DNA of 30,588 nucleotides from UBA9630 sp043725085 (GCA_043725085.1 JAYSLY010000016.1:1-30588); one strand, 5' to 3'; shown: positions 8,321-16,537, numbered from the stretch's first letter. Numbers and translations are program-made. Notes: a model not told the origin generated them from the letters alone.

Positions 8321-8734
8321 TTATTCCTCTTTAGTAACAAACTTAGTTTTCAAATTTAACTTATGCGCCGCCAAGCGCATCGCTTCCTTGGCAATTTCTC
8401 TTTTCACGCCATCCATTTCAAACATTACAGTGCCGGGTTTCACCACCGCCACAAAATGATCGACCGCTCCTTTTCCTTTACCCATCGGGGTCTCATCACC
8501 TTTTTTGGTCATTGGCTTATCGGGAAAAATTCTGATCCAAATCTTACCTCCTCTTTGCACATATCTGGTCATTGCACGACGAGCAGCTTCGATCTGCCGA
8601 GAAGAAACAAGACTAGCGCCAACCGCTTTCAATCCAAAACTACCAAAACTGATTGAGTTTCCTCGCATTGCATTGCCACGGATTGCTCCGCCTCTCTGCA
8701 CCTTTCTATGTTTTACTTTCTTGGGCATCAACAT
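8321..8734 (-). CDS. rplP: 50S ribosomal protein L16
   Basis: A 137-residue L16, which organises the A-site tRNA-binding region and 5S rRNA. The N terminus MLMPKKVKHRKVQRGG is the typical family start. The IEAARRAMTRYVQRGGKIWIRIFPDKP block, GKGKGAVDHFVAVVKPGTVMFE and the AHKLNLKTKFV ending are intact. Confidence 0.96.
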   Translation of the reverse strand: MLMPKKVKHRKVQRGGAIRGNAMRGNSISFGSFGLKAVGASLVSSRQIEAARRAMTRYVQRGGKIWIRIFPDKPMTKKGDETPMGKGKGAVDHFVAVVKPGTVMFEMDGVKREIAKEAMRLAAHKLNLKTKFVTKEE

Positions 8735-8748
8735 ACGATTTTTTTACT

Positions 8749-9408
8749 TTAATTCGTCTTTTTAGTATCAAACACCTCTCCCTTATACAGCCAAGCTTTT
8801 ACTCCGATTGCTCCATAGGTTGTGAAAGCTGTCGCTCTGGCAAAATCGATATTCGCGCGCAGTGTGTGCAAAGGCAGAGTTCCCTTTGACAACCATTCAC
8901 GACGAGACATTTCTGCACCACCCAGTCTTCCGGACATTTCAATCTTTACTCCCTTGATTGTTGAATTTTTCATTGCCTGTTCAAGCATCATTTTCATCGC
9001 TCTTCGAAAAGGAATTCTTTTCTCTAGCTGCTCTGCTACATTTTGCGCCACAATCATCGCACTTTCTTCAAAATTTTTGATTTCTTGAATTTCAATTCGC
9101 AAATCAGTCTTGCGGTTACTTTTGAAAAAGGTGTTTTGAATATAATGCTTGATATCTTCGACTCCACTGCCTCCACGACCGATGAGCACTCCCGGACGAG
9201 CGGTTTTGATGATAATTTTTATGGCCGCTTGAGATCTTTCAATTTCCACCTCGGAGATAAACGCGCTTTTCCATTTCTTCATCACTTCCAAACGGATCTC
9301 AATATCTTGCTTGAGGTTTTTGTTATAATCTTTCTTGCTAAACCACTTGGATTTCCAATCTTGAGTAATCCCCAAGCGCAGCCCAACCGGATTTACTTTA
9401 TGTCCCAT
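8749..9408 (-). CDS. rpsC: 30S ribosomal protein S3
   Basis: A 219-residue S3, at the mRNA entry tunnel. It starts MGHKVNPVGLRLGITQDWKS. The KH domain has the GRGG loop (VLIGRGGSGVEDI), and the C-terminal domain has GVKIEMSGRLGGAEMSRREW and AIGVKAWLYKGE. It is preceded by a 130-nt spacer that forms a long inverted repeat, unusual inside this otherwise tight operon. Confidence 0.97.
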   Translation of the reverse strand: MGHKVNPVGLRLGITQDWKSKWFSKKDYNKNLKQDIEIRLEVMKKWKSAFISEVEIERSQAAIKIIIKTARPGVLIGRGGSGVEDIKHYIQNTFFKSNRKTDLRIEIQEIKNFEESAMIVAQNVAEQLEKRIPFRRAMKMMLEQAMKNSTIKGVKIEMSGRLGGAEMSRREWLSKGTLPLHTLRANIDFARATAFTTYGAIGVKAWLYKGEVFDTKKTN

Positions 9409-9417
9409 AGTTATTTT

Positions 9418-9533
9418 TCTCTACGAATTACGAATTTATACGAATATACTAATGTGATTATCTAAAACTTTTTAATATCTTTAGTCTACGGTTACGGATT
9501 CGTACATTCGTACTTATTCGTAATTCGTAGAGA
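9418..9533. repeat. Long inverted repeat in the rplV-rpsC spacer
   Basis: The arms at 9418-9435 (TCTCTACGAATTACGAAT) and 9516-9533 are perfect 18-bp reverse complements. The match continues inward with imperfect TACGAATxTACxAAT-type repeats, so nearly the whole 116 bp could fold into one hairpin. Shorter CTACGAATTAC pieces occur at about 1590 and 19871, and a related one at about 12986. This looks like a copy of a dispersed intergenic family. Confidence 0.8.
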
Positions 9534-9538
9534 CTACA

Positions 9539-10102
9539 TTACATTGACTTCCGTCTAAATATCTTATTTTTCCAACTCTTTGGCTCTCCTGCTACCTTTT
9601 TGGTTTTCTCTTCACCCTTTCCTTTCGCATCAACTACCTTTTCTACTTTTGCGTCTTTAACCTCATCATCCGTTTTCTCTTCTTTCTTTTTCAACTCTGC
9701 CGTAGCTTTTTTTAATCTTTCTTGCTTTTCTTTCTCCATTTGTTCTTTACTTTTACGATCCAGACCTTCGACTCTTTCTTCCAAAACTATTCTTACTTTT
9801 GAAGTCCTTTTCAGAATTTGCCCAGCCCGTCCGTAGGCCTTTGGCATCCATCTTTTGAGCGTCGGTCCAGCTCCAACAACAACATCCAAAACATACAGAT
9901 TATTTTTTGAAAGACCAAAATTATTTTCCGCATTAGCAACCGCACTCAGAAGCAATTTTTGCATATAACTGCTAGTTTTCTTAATCGCCACATCAAGCTG
10001 GCTCACAGCTTCCACTGCGTCCATGCCCTTGATTAAATCAGCGACCAATTTCACTTTGCGCGGAGAGATTCTTAAATTGTTGAGTTCTGCTGTAACTTTC
10101 AT
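9539..10102 (-). CDS. rplV: 50S ribosomal protein L22 with long charged tail
   Basis: A 187-residue L22. Residues 1 to about 115 are the normal domain: an N-terminal RISPRKVKLVADLIKG block, then VVVGAGPTLKRWMPKAYGRAGQILKRTSKVRIVLEE, whose extended loop lines the exit tunnel. About 70 further residues are very rich in Lys and Glu, low in complexity and probably disordered or coiled. Tails like this occur in some lineages but are not part of the conserved fold. It follows rpsS by 11 nt. Confidence 0.95.
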   Translation of the reverse strand: MKVTAELNNLRISPRKVKLVADLIKGMDAVEAVSQLDVAIKKTSSYMQKLLLSAVANAENNFGLSKNNLYVLDVVVGAGPTLKRWMPKAYGRAGQILKRTSKVRIVLEERVEGLDRKSKEQMEKEKQERLKKATAELKKKEEKTDDEVKDAKVEKVVDAKGKGEEKTKKVAGEPKSWKNKIFRRKSM

Positions 10103-10113
10103 AATAGTCTCAA

Positions 10114-10455
10114 TTATTTCTTCTTAGTATCAGAAGCTTTGGCAGCCTTTGCTGCATCAGCCTCTTTTTGCTTAGCTGCTGTTTCCATTTCTTTTTGCAT
10201 CTTACCGCCATGACGGGTGAACTTGCGCGTTGGAGAAAATTCTCCCAGTCTGTGTCCTACCATTTCTTCTGTCGGAGTAACTGAAATAAATATCTTTCCA
10301 TTGTAGACGCCAAAAGTAAAACCAACCATTTCCGGAGAAATAACTGCAGCGCGGAGCCAAGTTTTGATGACGCTTCTGTCACCCGGCTTTTTGTCCAACA
10401 CTTTCTTGATTAATCTTTCGTCCACATAGGGACCTTTTTTCAGACTTCTGGTCAT
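10114..10455 (-). CDS. rpsS: 30S ribosomal protein S19
   Basis: A 113-residue S19, in the small-subunit head. It starts MTRSLKKGPYVDERL and holds TVITWSR-equivalent SVIKTWLRAAVISPEMVG and GHRLGEFSPTRKF. About 20 Ala/Lys-rich residues extend past the usual end (about residue 92). It lies between rplB and rplV with short gaps. Confidence 0.96.
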   Translation of the reverse strand: MTRSLKKGPYVDERLIKKVLDKKPGDRSVIKTWLRAAVISPEMVGFTFGVYNGKIFISVTPTEEMVGHRLGEFSPTRKFTRHGGKMQKEMETAAKQKEADAAKAAKASDTKKK

Positions 10456-10474
10456 AATGATGTGTTTAATTTGT

Positions 10475-11308
10475 CTACTTACGTTTCACTCTTCGCTTGA
10501 TAATAAATTTATTGCTATATAATTTCTTCTTTCTGGTTTTCTTTCCAAGCGCTGGCTTGCCCCAAGGAGTTTTTGGATGCTTAAGTCCAATTCCTTGTCG
10601 TCCTTCGCCTCCTCCGTGTGGATGGTCAACCGGATTCATAGCAGATCCGCGCACAGCCGGTCGCTTATTGAGCCAACGGCTTTTGCCCGCTTTGCCAAGA
10701 TTAATTGAATTACTCTCAAAATTACTCGCTTGTCCAATTGTTGCATAGCATTCATTACTCACTAGGCGTATCTCGCCTGAAGGCATTTTGATTTGCGCTG
10801 TTTTTTCATCAACCGCAGTCAGACTAGCTGAGCTTCCAGCACTTCGAACAATTTGCCCACCGTGCCCTGGAAATAATTCCAAATTACAGATAGTCGTTCC
10901 AACCGGAATATTTTTCACCTTAGCACGATTACCCGGTTTCACCGGAGCATTCTCAGCGGACAAGACAACTTGCCCTGCTCGCATTCCTTCTGTTGCTAAG
11001 ATATAGCGTTTTTCTCCATCAGCATAATTCACAAGGGCGATAAAAGCTTTTCTGTTTGGATCCTTTTCAATCGCAGCTATGCGTCCCGGAATACCAAATT
11101 TATCTTGCAAGAAATCCACAATTCGATACCTCTGCTTGTTTCCACCACCTTGGTGCCGCACTGAAATTTTTCCGTGTGAGCGTCCGGCTAGCTTTCCAAG
11201 TTTCGCCAAAAGCGCTTTTTCCGGTTTTTTCTTTGAAACATAAGAAACCTTAACAACCGACATATTGCGGCGTCCGGCAGTATTTTTTTTGTAGATCTTA
11301 ATTGCCAT
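10475..11308 (-). CDS. rplB: 50S ribosomal protein L2
   Basis: A 277-residue L2, needed for subunit joining and peptidyl transfer. The central block HQGGGNKQRYRIVDF and the C-terminal RGSAMNPVDHPHGGGEGR are present; the latter includes the conserved His near the peptidyl-transferase centre. Normal length and order (rplW-rplB-rpsS). Confidence 0.97.
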   Translation of the reverse strand: MAIKIYKKNTAGRRNMSVVKVSYVSKKKPEKALLAKLGKLAGRSHGKISVRHQGGGNKQRYRIVDFLQDKFGIPGRIAAIEKDPNRKAFIALVNYADGEKRYILATEGMRAGQVVLSAENAPVKPGNRAKVKNIPVGTTICNLELFPGHGGQIVRSAGSSASLTAVDEKTAQIKMPSGEIRLVSNECYATIGQASNFESNSINLGKAGKSRWLNKRPAVRGSAMNPVDHPHGGGEGRQGIGLKHPKTPWGKPALGKKTRKKKLYSNKFIIKRRVKRK

Positions 11309-11327
11309 ATAACGAGTTTAGACTAAA

Positions 11328-11642
11328 TTATTTTCCTTCAAACACATCAAGCTTACTTCCCTCTTTGAGTGTCACAATTGCCTTTCGAAAACCCGACTTC
11401 CAACCTGGAATTCGTCCGCGAGTACGGAATTTTTTCGGGATGCTCACTGTGTTCACTTTTTCCACTTTGACTTTGTAGATTTTCTCGATCGCCATTTTCA
11501 CTTGCAATTTTGTTGCGCGCGGAGAAATTTTGAAAATATATTTATTTTGCTCAATGAGAATAGTTGCCGCTTCAGTCACGATCGGGAAGATGAGCACTTT
11601 CGAGAGAATATTTTCTTGATTGGGATTGATATTATTTTCCAT
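11328..11642 (-). CDS. rplW: 50S ribosomal protein L23
   Basis: A 104-residue L23, at the tunnel exit where trigger factor and SRP dock. The PIVTEAATILIEQNKYIFKISPRATKLQVKMAIEKIYKVKVEKVNT block is typical. Its ATG overlaps the rplD stop by one base (TAATG), indicating translational coupling to L4. Confidence 0.96.
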   Translation of the reverse strand: MENNINPNQENILSKVLIFPIVTEAATILIEQNKYIFKISPRATKLQVKMAIEKIYKVKVEKVNTVSIPKKFRTRGRIPGWKSGFRKAIVTLKEGSKLDVFEGK

Positions 11643-12283
11643 TATTTTGCTTCAACTTGTTTATACTTTTCTTCGAGGAACATTACAGATTCTTTGCTCA
11701 TCAGTAAATTCTTATTTCGTAGCATTTCCAAAACGTTCAGTTGCGGTGTGAGAATATTTTCCACCTTAGCCAAATTTCGACTAGCTAGGCGAAGCTCTTT
11801 TTCTGCATTGGAAAAAGCCATCAAAGTCTTACCTTTGATTTTAAAATTCACAAACATCTTAGCCACTTCCTTGGTTTTCTTCTCAGAAAAATTCAACTTA
11901 TCAACCACAAAAATTTCTTGATCCTTAAGCTTTCCACTGAGCACCGTCGCAATCGCTTTTTGGTTCATTTTTTTGTTAATCTTGTGCTTATAATTTCGCT
12001 CACTCGTTGGTCCGAAAACAACACCTCCTTTTTTCCAAAGCGGAGTTCTTCTTGAACCAACACGAGCGCGTCCTGTACCCTTTTGCTTCCAAGGCTTGAT
12101 TCCACTACCCGCTCTTTCTCCTCGAGTCTTTGTGTCAGCTAGCACCTGCCTTTTATTCGCGTCCATGGCTACTACAATCTGATGCACAAGATCATCGTTT
12201 TTTGGCAAGCCAAAAACAGAATCAGAAAGTTCGATTTCTTCAACTTCTTTTCCTTCGAGATTATAGACTTTGATCTTTGCCAT
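11642..12283 (-). CDS. rplD: 50S ribosomal protein L4
   Basis: A 213-residue L4, whose extended loop lines the exit tunnel and which in Escherichia coli represses its own S10 operon. The loop block QVLADTKTRGERAGSGIKPWKQKGTGRARVGSRRTPLWKKGGVVFGP is intact. It is coupled to rplW by a TAATG overlap. A structured spacer lies upstream of rplC; any L4 control there is speculation. Confidence 0.96.
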   Translation of the reverse strand: MAKIKVYNLEGKEVEEIELSDSVFGLPKNDDLVHQIVVAMDANKRQVLADTKTRGERAGSGIKPWKQKGTGRARVGSRRTPLWKKGGVVFGPTSERNYKHKINKKMNQKAIATVLSGKLKDQEIFVVDKLNFSEKKTKEVAKMFVNFKIKGKTLMAFSNAEKELRLASRNLAKVENILTPQLNVLEMLRNKNLLMSKESVMFLEEKYKQVEAK

Positions 12284-12294
12284 ACTTTTTGAGA

Positions 12295-12855
12295 TTATAG
12301 TGCCTTAATTTCTACGATTCCTCCTGGGATGCCTGGAACCGCACCCTTAACTGCGAGAATATTTTTTTCCTTATCAATAAACACGACTTTCAAATTTTTG
12401 GTTGTTACGCGATCTCCGCCCATGCGACCAGCCATTCGCTTTCCCTTTGTCACATGCTCAGGAAAACCGGAACCGATTGAACCTGGCGCACGAAGGTCAT
12501 GTTTGTGACCATGTGTTGCGCAGCTTCCGGAAAACCCATGTCTTTTCACAACGCCCTGAAAACCCTTGGACTTGCTCGTTCCCGAGATTATTACTTTTTC
12601 ATTTAGTTCAAAAATGGAAACATCAATTGTATCATCTTTTTTTAACTCGCTACCCTCAACGCGAAATTCTTTTTTCTTGGTCTTATTCTTGGTTTTGGCA
12701 ATTTCCAACTGGATTGCTGAATAATTATCCTTATCCTTGCCTTTTTCTAAAATCCGCGACACTTTCGCGCCGCACTCCAAAAGAGTCACATTTGATGCGC
12801 CTTTTTCGTCATAAATCGTTGTCATTCCAATCTTTTTTCCTAGAATAAATTTCAT
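12295..12855 (-). CDS. rplC: 50S ribosomal protein L3
   Basis: A 186-residue L3, slightly short for the family (usually a little over 200). It starts MKFILGKKIGMTTIYDEKG and has the central loop block FSGSCATHGHKHDLRAPGSIG followed by GKRMAGRMGGDRVT, which reaches toward the peptidyl-transferase centre. It is the first gene after the 139-nt structured spacer that separates it from rpsJ. Confidence 0.96.
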   Translation of the reverse strand: MKFILGKKIGMTTIYDEKGASNVTLLECGAKVSRILEKGKDKDNYSAIQLEIAKTKNKTKKKEFRVEGSELKKDDTIDVSIFELNEKVIISGTSKSKGFQGVVKRHGFSGSCATHGHKHDLRAPGSIGSGFPEHVTKGKRMAGRMGGDRVTTKNLKVVFIDKEKNILAVKGAVPGIPGGIVEIKAL

Positions 12856-12871
12856 TGCTTTTGTCTAAAAA

Positions 12872-12894
12872 ATAAAAACGGCCATTACCAGCCG
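12872..12894 (-). terminator. Terminator-like hairpin between rpsJ and rplC
   Basis: On the minus strand CGGC and GCCG (12894-12879) close an 8-nt loop and are followed by a T-rich run (TTTTTATTTTTT), the form of a weak intrinsic terminator. It sits inside the S10 operon just before rplC, so it would act as an attenuator if used. A second small hairpin (12897-12913, AACC/GGTT arms with A/T inner pairs) directly precedes it. Confidence 0.45.
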
Positions 12895-12942
12895 AAAACC
12901 TTTTTTAAAGGTTAAGAAATTTCTTTCTTGGCTAGATTAGTA

Positions 12943-12972
12943 TCCGTAAGGCACCGACTGCTCGGGCACGGA
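12943..12972 (-). promoter_or_regulatory. Folded RNA element upstream of rplC
   Basis: On the transcript strand TCCGT (12972-12968) pairs with ACGGA (12947-12943), enclosing an inner CCGA-GCAG-TCGG hairpin with further G-C pairs. This compact structure starts about 23 nt after the rpsJ stop and is followed by the two hairpins at 12913-12879. Its place inside a ribosomal operon suggests feedback or attenuation control. No known family is recognised. Confidence 0.45.
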
Positions 12973-12994
12973 CTTTAACTAGTTTCTCTACGAA

Positions 12995-13321
12995 CTACAT
13001 TTTGATTTCAATATCCACTCCTGCCGGTAAATCTAAATTTGTCAAACTATCAATGGTTTTTGGTGTTGGGCTCATGATGTCAATAAGTCTTTTGTGGATT
13101 CGCATCTCATATTGATCGCGAGCATCTTTGTGAACAAATGTAGACTTGTTAACGGTAAATTTGCGAATTTCAGTAGGCAGTGGCACCGGCCCCACAATAC
13201 TGGCACCTGATCTTTGGGCAGTATCTACAATTTGACGGGCTGATTGATCAATAATCTTATGATCATAAGCCTTAATCTTAATTCTGATTCTTGATTTTAC
13301 TTCTTCTTCGTTCTTTGACAT
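12995..13321 (-). CDS. rpsJ: 30S ribosomal protein S10
   Basis: A 108-residue S10 (NusE), which also takes part in transcription antitermination. I use the ATG at 13321 (MSKNEEEVKSRIRIKIKAYDH); the four residues upstream would need a TTG start. The IVGPVPLPTEIRKFTVNKSTFVHKDARDQYEMRIHKRLIDI block is characteristic. It is the first gene of the S10-spc cluster, about 75 nt downstream of a good promoter. Confidence 0.96.
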   Translation of the reverse strand: MSKNEEEVKSRIRIKIKAYDHKIIDQSARQIVDTAQRSGASIVGPVPLPTEIRKFTVNKSTFVHKDARDQYEMRIHKRLIDIMSPTPKTIDSLTNLDLPAGVDIEIKM

Positions 13322-13378
13322 CAATTTATGCAAATTTTTAAATAAATAATCTCTTTTTTAACCTAATTTTCTCTGTAA

Positions 13379-13490
13379 TCCAACACTAATTCCACATTTG
13401 AGAACTCTAGCACAGAAAAAGTGTTACGTCAAATTTTACATCACTAGCCTCATTTTCCAGCTAATTTTATGACAGTGACTTAGTGTTGGA
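13379..13490. repeat. 11-bp inverted repeat flanking the S10 promoter
   Basis: TCCAACACTAA at 13379-13389 is the exact reverse complement of 13480-13490, with 90 bp between. The predicted S10-operon promoter lies between the arms, so the two copies sit on either side of its start site. They could be protein-binding sites or ends of a small element. Confidence 0.5.
13404..13432 (-). promoter_or_regulatory. Predicted promoter of the S10-spc operon
   Basis: On the minus strand the -35 is TTGACG (13432-13427), the spacer is 17 bp, and the -10 is TAGAGT (13409-13404). The -10 is preceded by TGC, giving an extended -10. The start site would be near 13397, about 76 nt before the rpsJ ATG. Confidence 0.65.
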
Positions 13491-13512
13491 CAAAGAAAAA
13501 ACTACCTGAAAA

Positions 13513-14706
13513 CTATTTGATAATCTTAGTTGCAACACCGGCGCCAACTGTGCGTCCACCTTCGCGGATCGCAAAGCGCATTCCTTCTTCCATGGCCACA
13601 GGTGCACCCAAAACGACTTTGAAGCTAACAGTATCTCCCGGCATCACCATTTCTGTTCCTTCCGGAAGCATAACTTCACCAGTCACATCAGTTGTTCTAA
13701 CATAGAACTGCGGCTTATAGCCCTTGAAAAATGGAGTATGTCGCCCGCCTTCTTCTTTGGTCAAGATATATACTTCACATTCAAATTCTGTGTGCGGCGT
13801 GATTGAGCCCGGTTTAGCTAAAACTTGACCTCTTTCCACATCTTCTTTCTTGATTCCACGGATGAGAAGTCCCGCATTATCTCCGCATTCTCCACGATCA
13901 AGCGTTTTATTGAACATTTCAATTCCAGTCACAACAGTCTTTTGAGTTGGGCGAAGTCCCACGATTTCCACTTCTTCATTGATATTAATCACACCTCTTT
14001 CAATTCTTCCGGTAACAACCGTTCCACGACCTTCAATGGTGAAGATATCTTCAATTGGAAGAAGGAAGGGTTTGTCCATTTCACGAACCGGATCGGGAAT
14101 TTTTTCGTCCAAAGCGGCAATCAGATCAATTACAGGCTTCGCAGCCTCTTCTTCGACTGATTTTGCCTCAAGCGCTTTCAAAGCTGAACCACGAATCACA
14201 ACAGCATTATCTCCATCGAATTCATATTTTGTCAAAAGTTCACGAACTTCAGCCTCAACCAGGTCAACCAATTCTGCATCATCAACCATGTCAACTTTAT
14301 TAAGGAATACTACGATTTCCGGCACACCCACTTGTTTAGCCAAAAGAATGTGTTCGCGAGTTTGAGGCATAGGACCATCGGTCGCAGCCACCACCAAAAT
14401 TGCACCGTCCATCTGGGCAGCACCGGTAATCATGTTTTTGATGTAGTCAGCATGTCCCGGGCAGTCTACGTGAGCATAATGTCTCTTTTGGGACTCGTAT
14501 TCGCAATGAGCAGTCGCGATAGTAATTCCGCGCTCTCTCTCTTCCGGAGCTTTATCAATTTCATCGATACTTTTTTCCTTGGCCTGTCCAAGAAAACTGA
14601 GCACATGAAGGATTGCCGCAGTCAATGTGGTTTTCCCATGGTCAACGTGACCGATAGTTCCAACATTAACATGAGGCTTGGTTCTGGCGAATTTTTCTGC
14701 TGCCAT
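13513..14706 (-). CDS. tuf: Elongation factor Tu
   Basis: A 397-residue EF-Tu, the GTPase that brings aminoacyl-tRNA to the ribosome. The G1 motif GHVDHGKT is at 19-26, and DCPGH, NKVD and the switch I RGITI are present. Domain 2/3 motifs such as GRGTVVTGRIERG and GGRHTPFFKGYKPQFYVRTTDVTG are intact. It normally follows fusA directly, but here 2 kb with an ATPase gene and a hypothetical gene intervene, and tuf has its own promoter. Confidence 0.98.
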   Translation of the reverse strand: MAAEKFARTKPHVNVGTIGHVDHGKTTLTAAILHVLSFLGQAKEKSIDEIDKAPEERERGITIATAHCEYESQKRHYAHVDCPGHADYIKNMITGAAQMDGAILVVAATDGPMPQTREHILLAKQVGVPEIVVFLNKVDMVDDAELVDLVEAEVRELLTKYEFDGDNAVVIRGSALKALEAKSVEEEAAKPVIDLIAALDEKIPDPVREMDKPFLLPIEDIFTIEGRGTVVTGRIERGVININEEVEIVGLRPTQKTVVTGIEMFNKTLDRGECGDNAGLLIRGIKKEDVERGQVLAKPGSITPHTEFECEVYILTKEEGGRHTPFFKGYKPQFYVRTTDVTGEVMLPEGTEMVMPGDTVSFKVVLGAPVAMEEGMRFAIREGGRTVGAGVATKIIK

Positions 14707-14824
14707 ATGTTTGGTAACTTACGCAAGGTGCCCGAGAAGTTTCTTTTTAGAAAAAAAATATTCCCGCAACATCTTTGCGATTTTTTGTTATTATTAAATT
14801 AAATTAAATTTTAACACAAATACT

Positions 14825-14853
14825 ACTCTACCCTAAAAAAATACTTTTGACAA
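14825..14853 (-). promoter_or_regulatory. Predicted tuf promoter
   Basis: The minus strand shows TTGTCA (14853-14848), a 17-bp spacer and TAGAGT (14830-14825). The start would be near 14818, giving a leader of about 110 nt with a small CGCAA/TTGCG hairpin near 14785. Needed because tuf is cut off from the str operon by the inserted genes. Confidence 0.55.
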
Positions 14854-14881
14854 ATAAAAATGTGCCTATGTTGTGGATAAC

Positions 14882-15166
14882 TCAAGCTTGGGGCATGCTT
14901 TCATAGCGCACCTCATCGCTCTTAATCTCACCCAGCGTTTCCAGCTCAATCTCAGTCAGCTTGTCTTCTTCTTGAGAAAATTTCCAACTAGCTATATCAT
15001 TATTTATCTTATCAACTAATTCTTGCTTTGTCAACCCCAAAACTCCCTCCTGTTTGATTTTACGAAACTCCCGCAAAGTGAGCAAAATATAGTGCTCATC
15101 CTGATCCTTGATAACAGCTCTTCCTCCCAAAAGTTCCAACGCTTCTTTTAATTTCTTGTCTAACAT
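14882..15166 (-). CDS. Hypothetical 94-residue protein
   Basis: I do not recognise this small, soluble, highly charged protein. It has an N-terminal helix-like LDKKLKEALELLGG, a middle YILLTLREFRKIKQEG segment and an acidic C terminus. No signal peptide, membrane segment or cysteine is present. It lies between the ATPase gene and tuf, and has its own good promoter at 15202-15230, so it is probably expressed independently. Size and place next to an ATPase could suggest a regulatory or antitoxin-like role, but no motif supports that. Confidence 0.7.
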   Translation of the reverse strand: MLDKKLKEALELLGGRAVIKDQDEHYILLTLREFRKIKQEGVLGLTKQELVDKINNDIASWKFSQEEDKLTEIELETLGEIKSDEVRYESMPQA

Positions 15167-15201
15167 AGCGAAAGTAAGTTATTTATTCTCTCAACACTAA
15201 A

Positions 15202-15230
15202 ATCTTATCGCGGATGTTATTTTGTGTCAA
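15202..15230 (-). promoter_or_regulatory. Predicted promoter of the 94-residue gene
   Basis: The minus strand shows TTGACA (15230-15225), a 17-bp spacer and TAAGAT (15207-15202). The start near 15195 gives a leader of about 29 nt to the ATG at 15166. Confidence 0.65.
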
Positions 15231-15358
15231 TAGCGAAAAGCCCCATATAGTGCAAAAGCTTGTTTTGTAAAGTTTTTCGAAAAAACAATCTCGATTCCTC
15301 TGAACTATTTCAAAAGTAAACTTAAATTCTCCTAAGCCTTCTATACTGCAATCCGCCG

Positions 15359-16531
15359 TCAAAGGCTAAATCCGTATTCAATATTTGCAAGCTCGCTGTA
15401 TTTTTGAGAAACTATTTTATAATCTTTTAATTTCAACTCTGTGGAAAGATTTCTAAGTCTCGTCATATCTTGCTCATAGGCTTTTATTTTTACTTCATAG
15501 GCAACTTTCTTATCCAGCACAAAATCAATTTCCACTCCGCTTTTTTTCTGATAATAATTTACCTCACCTAATTTGCTAAGGGCTAAAAAAACAGCATTTT
15601 CAAATAACGCTCCGGTGCTAATTTTTGAAAATTGGTTGATCAGCCCGGAATCACAGAGATAAAACTTTGGAACATTTCTTATTTCTGAATCTTTATTCCG
15701 GCTAAACGGCCTGACTAATTTTATAAAATAAGTATTCTCTAAAAAAGCGATATAATTATTCAGGGTATCGCGAGCAACCCCTAATTCTCTGGATAGTTTC
15801 AGCACATCCAATTTTGAGCCTGTTCTTTCCATAAGCAGCAGCATCAAATCGCGCACCACATTTATTTTTTTGAAATCACCAAGCTGCACTACTTCCAATT
15901 GAAAATAGGAAGAAAAGATATCCTCCAACATTGCTTTTTTTTCCGAAATAACTTCTTTCCGCACCACCCCCGGAAAACCACCGTATAAAACATACTCAGC
16001 ATAGTACCTTTCTATTTGGCCAAATGTTGCTAATGATATTTTGTTACTATGCAAAGCATCGACATTTATTTTTGAATTTTTAAGTTGCATAAATTCCCGA
16101 AAGCTCAAAGGAAACAGTTCGAAAATATATTTTCTTCCCGATAAAGACTCGGAAAAAAGATTTTTCAGATAAAAACTCGACGATCCGCTTAAAAAGAATT
16201 TCAGGTTATAATGATCATGCAGATACTTGACGACTGATGGAAGATTTTTGACAAATTGAATCTCATCTAAAAACACATAGCCTTTCTTGTTTAAATCCAG
16301 ACCCAAAATTCCCAATCCGTCAGCTATGCTATCATAATTTTCATTCTCGAAATATTTTTGATTAGCCGGATTCTCCAAATCTAAAAACAGCTTATTCCCT
16401 GAAGAAATATGCTCCATAATATGATGCAGCAGTGTAGTTTTCCCAACTCTTCGCATCCCGGTAATAATAATCGCCTCGGAGGAGTCGATTACCGGACTGA
16501 TTTTTGCGTATAGTTCTCTTTCAATTATCAT
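15359..16531 (-). CDS. AAA_14/DUF4143-type ATPase
   Basis: A 390-residue P-loop ATPase of the widespread AAA_14 plus DUF4143 type, whose function is not settled. Walker A is GMRRVGKT (25-32), Walker B ends FLDE (87-90), and FLSGSSSFYLKNLFSESLSGRKYIFELFPLSFREF is the typical sensor-to-lid block. The C-terminal DUF4143 domain holds a PD-(D/E)xK-like core, EIDFVLDKKVAYEVKIK (about 335-351). I place the start at ATG 16531; a GTG at 16546 lies inside the -10 box. Such genes are often mobile accessory cargo, and here it splits fusA from tuf. Confidence 0.92.
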   Translation of the reverse strand: MIIERELYAKISPVIDSSEAIIITGMRRVGKTTLLHHIMEHISSGNKLFLDLENPANQKYFENENYDSIADGLGILGLDLNKKGYVFLDEIQFVKNLPSVVKYLHDHYNLKFFLSGSSSFYLKNLFSESLSGRKYIFELFPLSFREFMQLKNSKINVDALHSNKISLATFGQIERYYAEYVLYGGFPGVVRKEVISEKKAMLEDIFSSYFQLEVVQLGDFKKINVVRDLMLLLMERTGSKLDVLKLSRELGVARDTLNNYIAFLENTYFIKLVRPFSRNKDSEIRNVPKFYLCDSGLINQFSKISTGALFENAVFLALSKLGEVNYYQKKSGVEIDFVLDKKVAYEVKIKAYEQDMTRLRNLSTELKLKDYKIVSQKYSELANIEYGFSL

Positions 16532-16537
16532 ATTAGT

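Noticed and set aside
14846..14880. Plus-strand TTGACA near tuf
   Set aside because: The spacing to the nearest -10-like hexamer (TATGTT) is only 14 bp and no plus-strand gene follows; the minus-strand promoter at the same place explains the sequence better.
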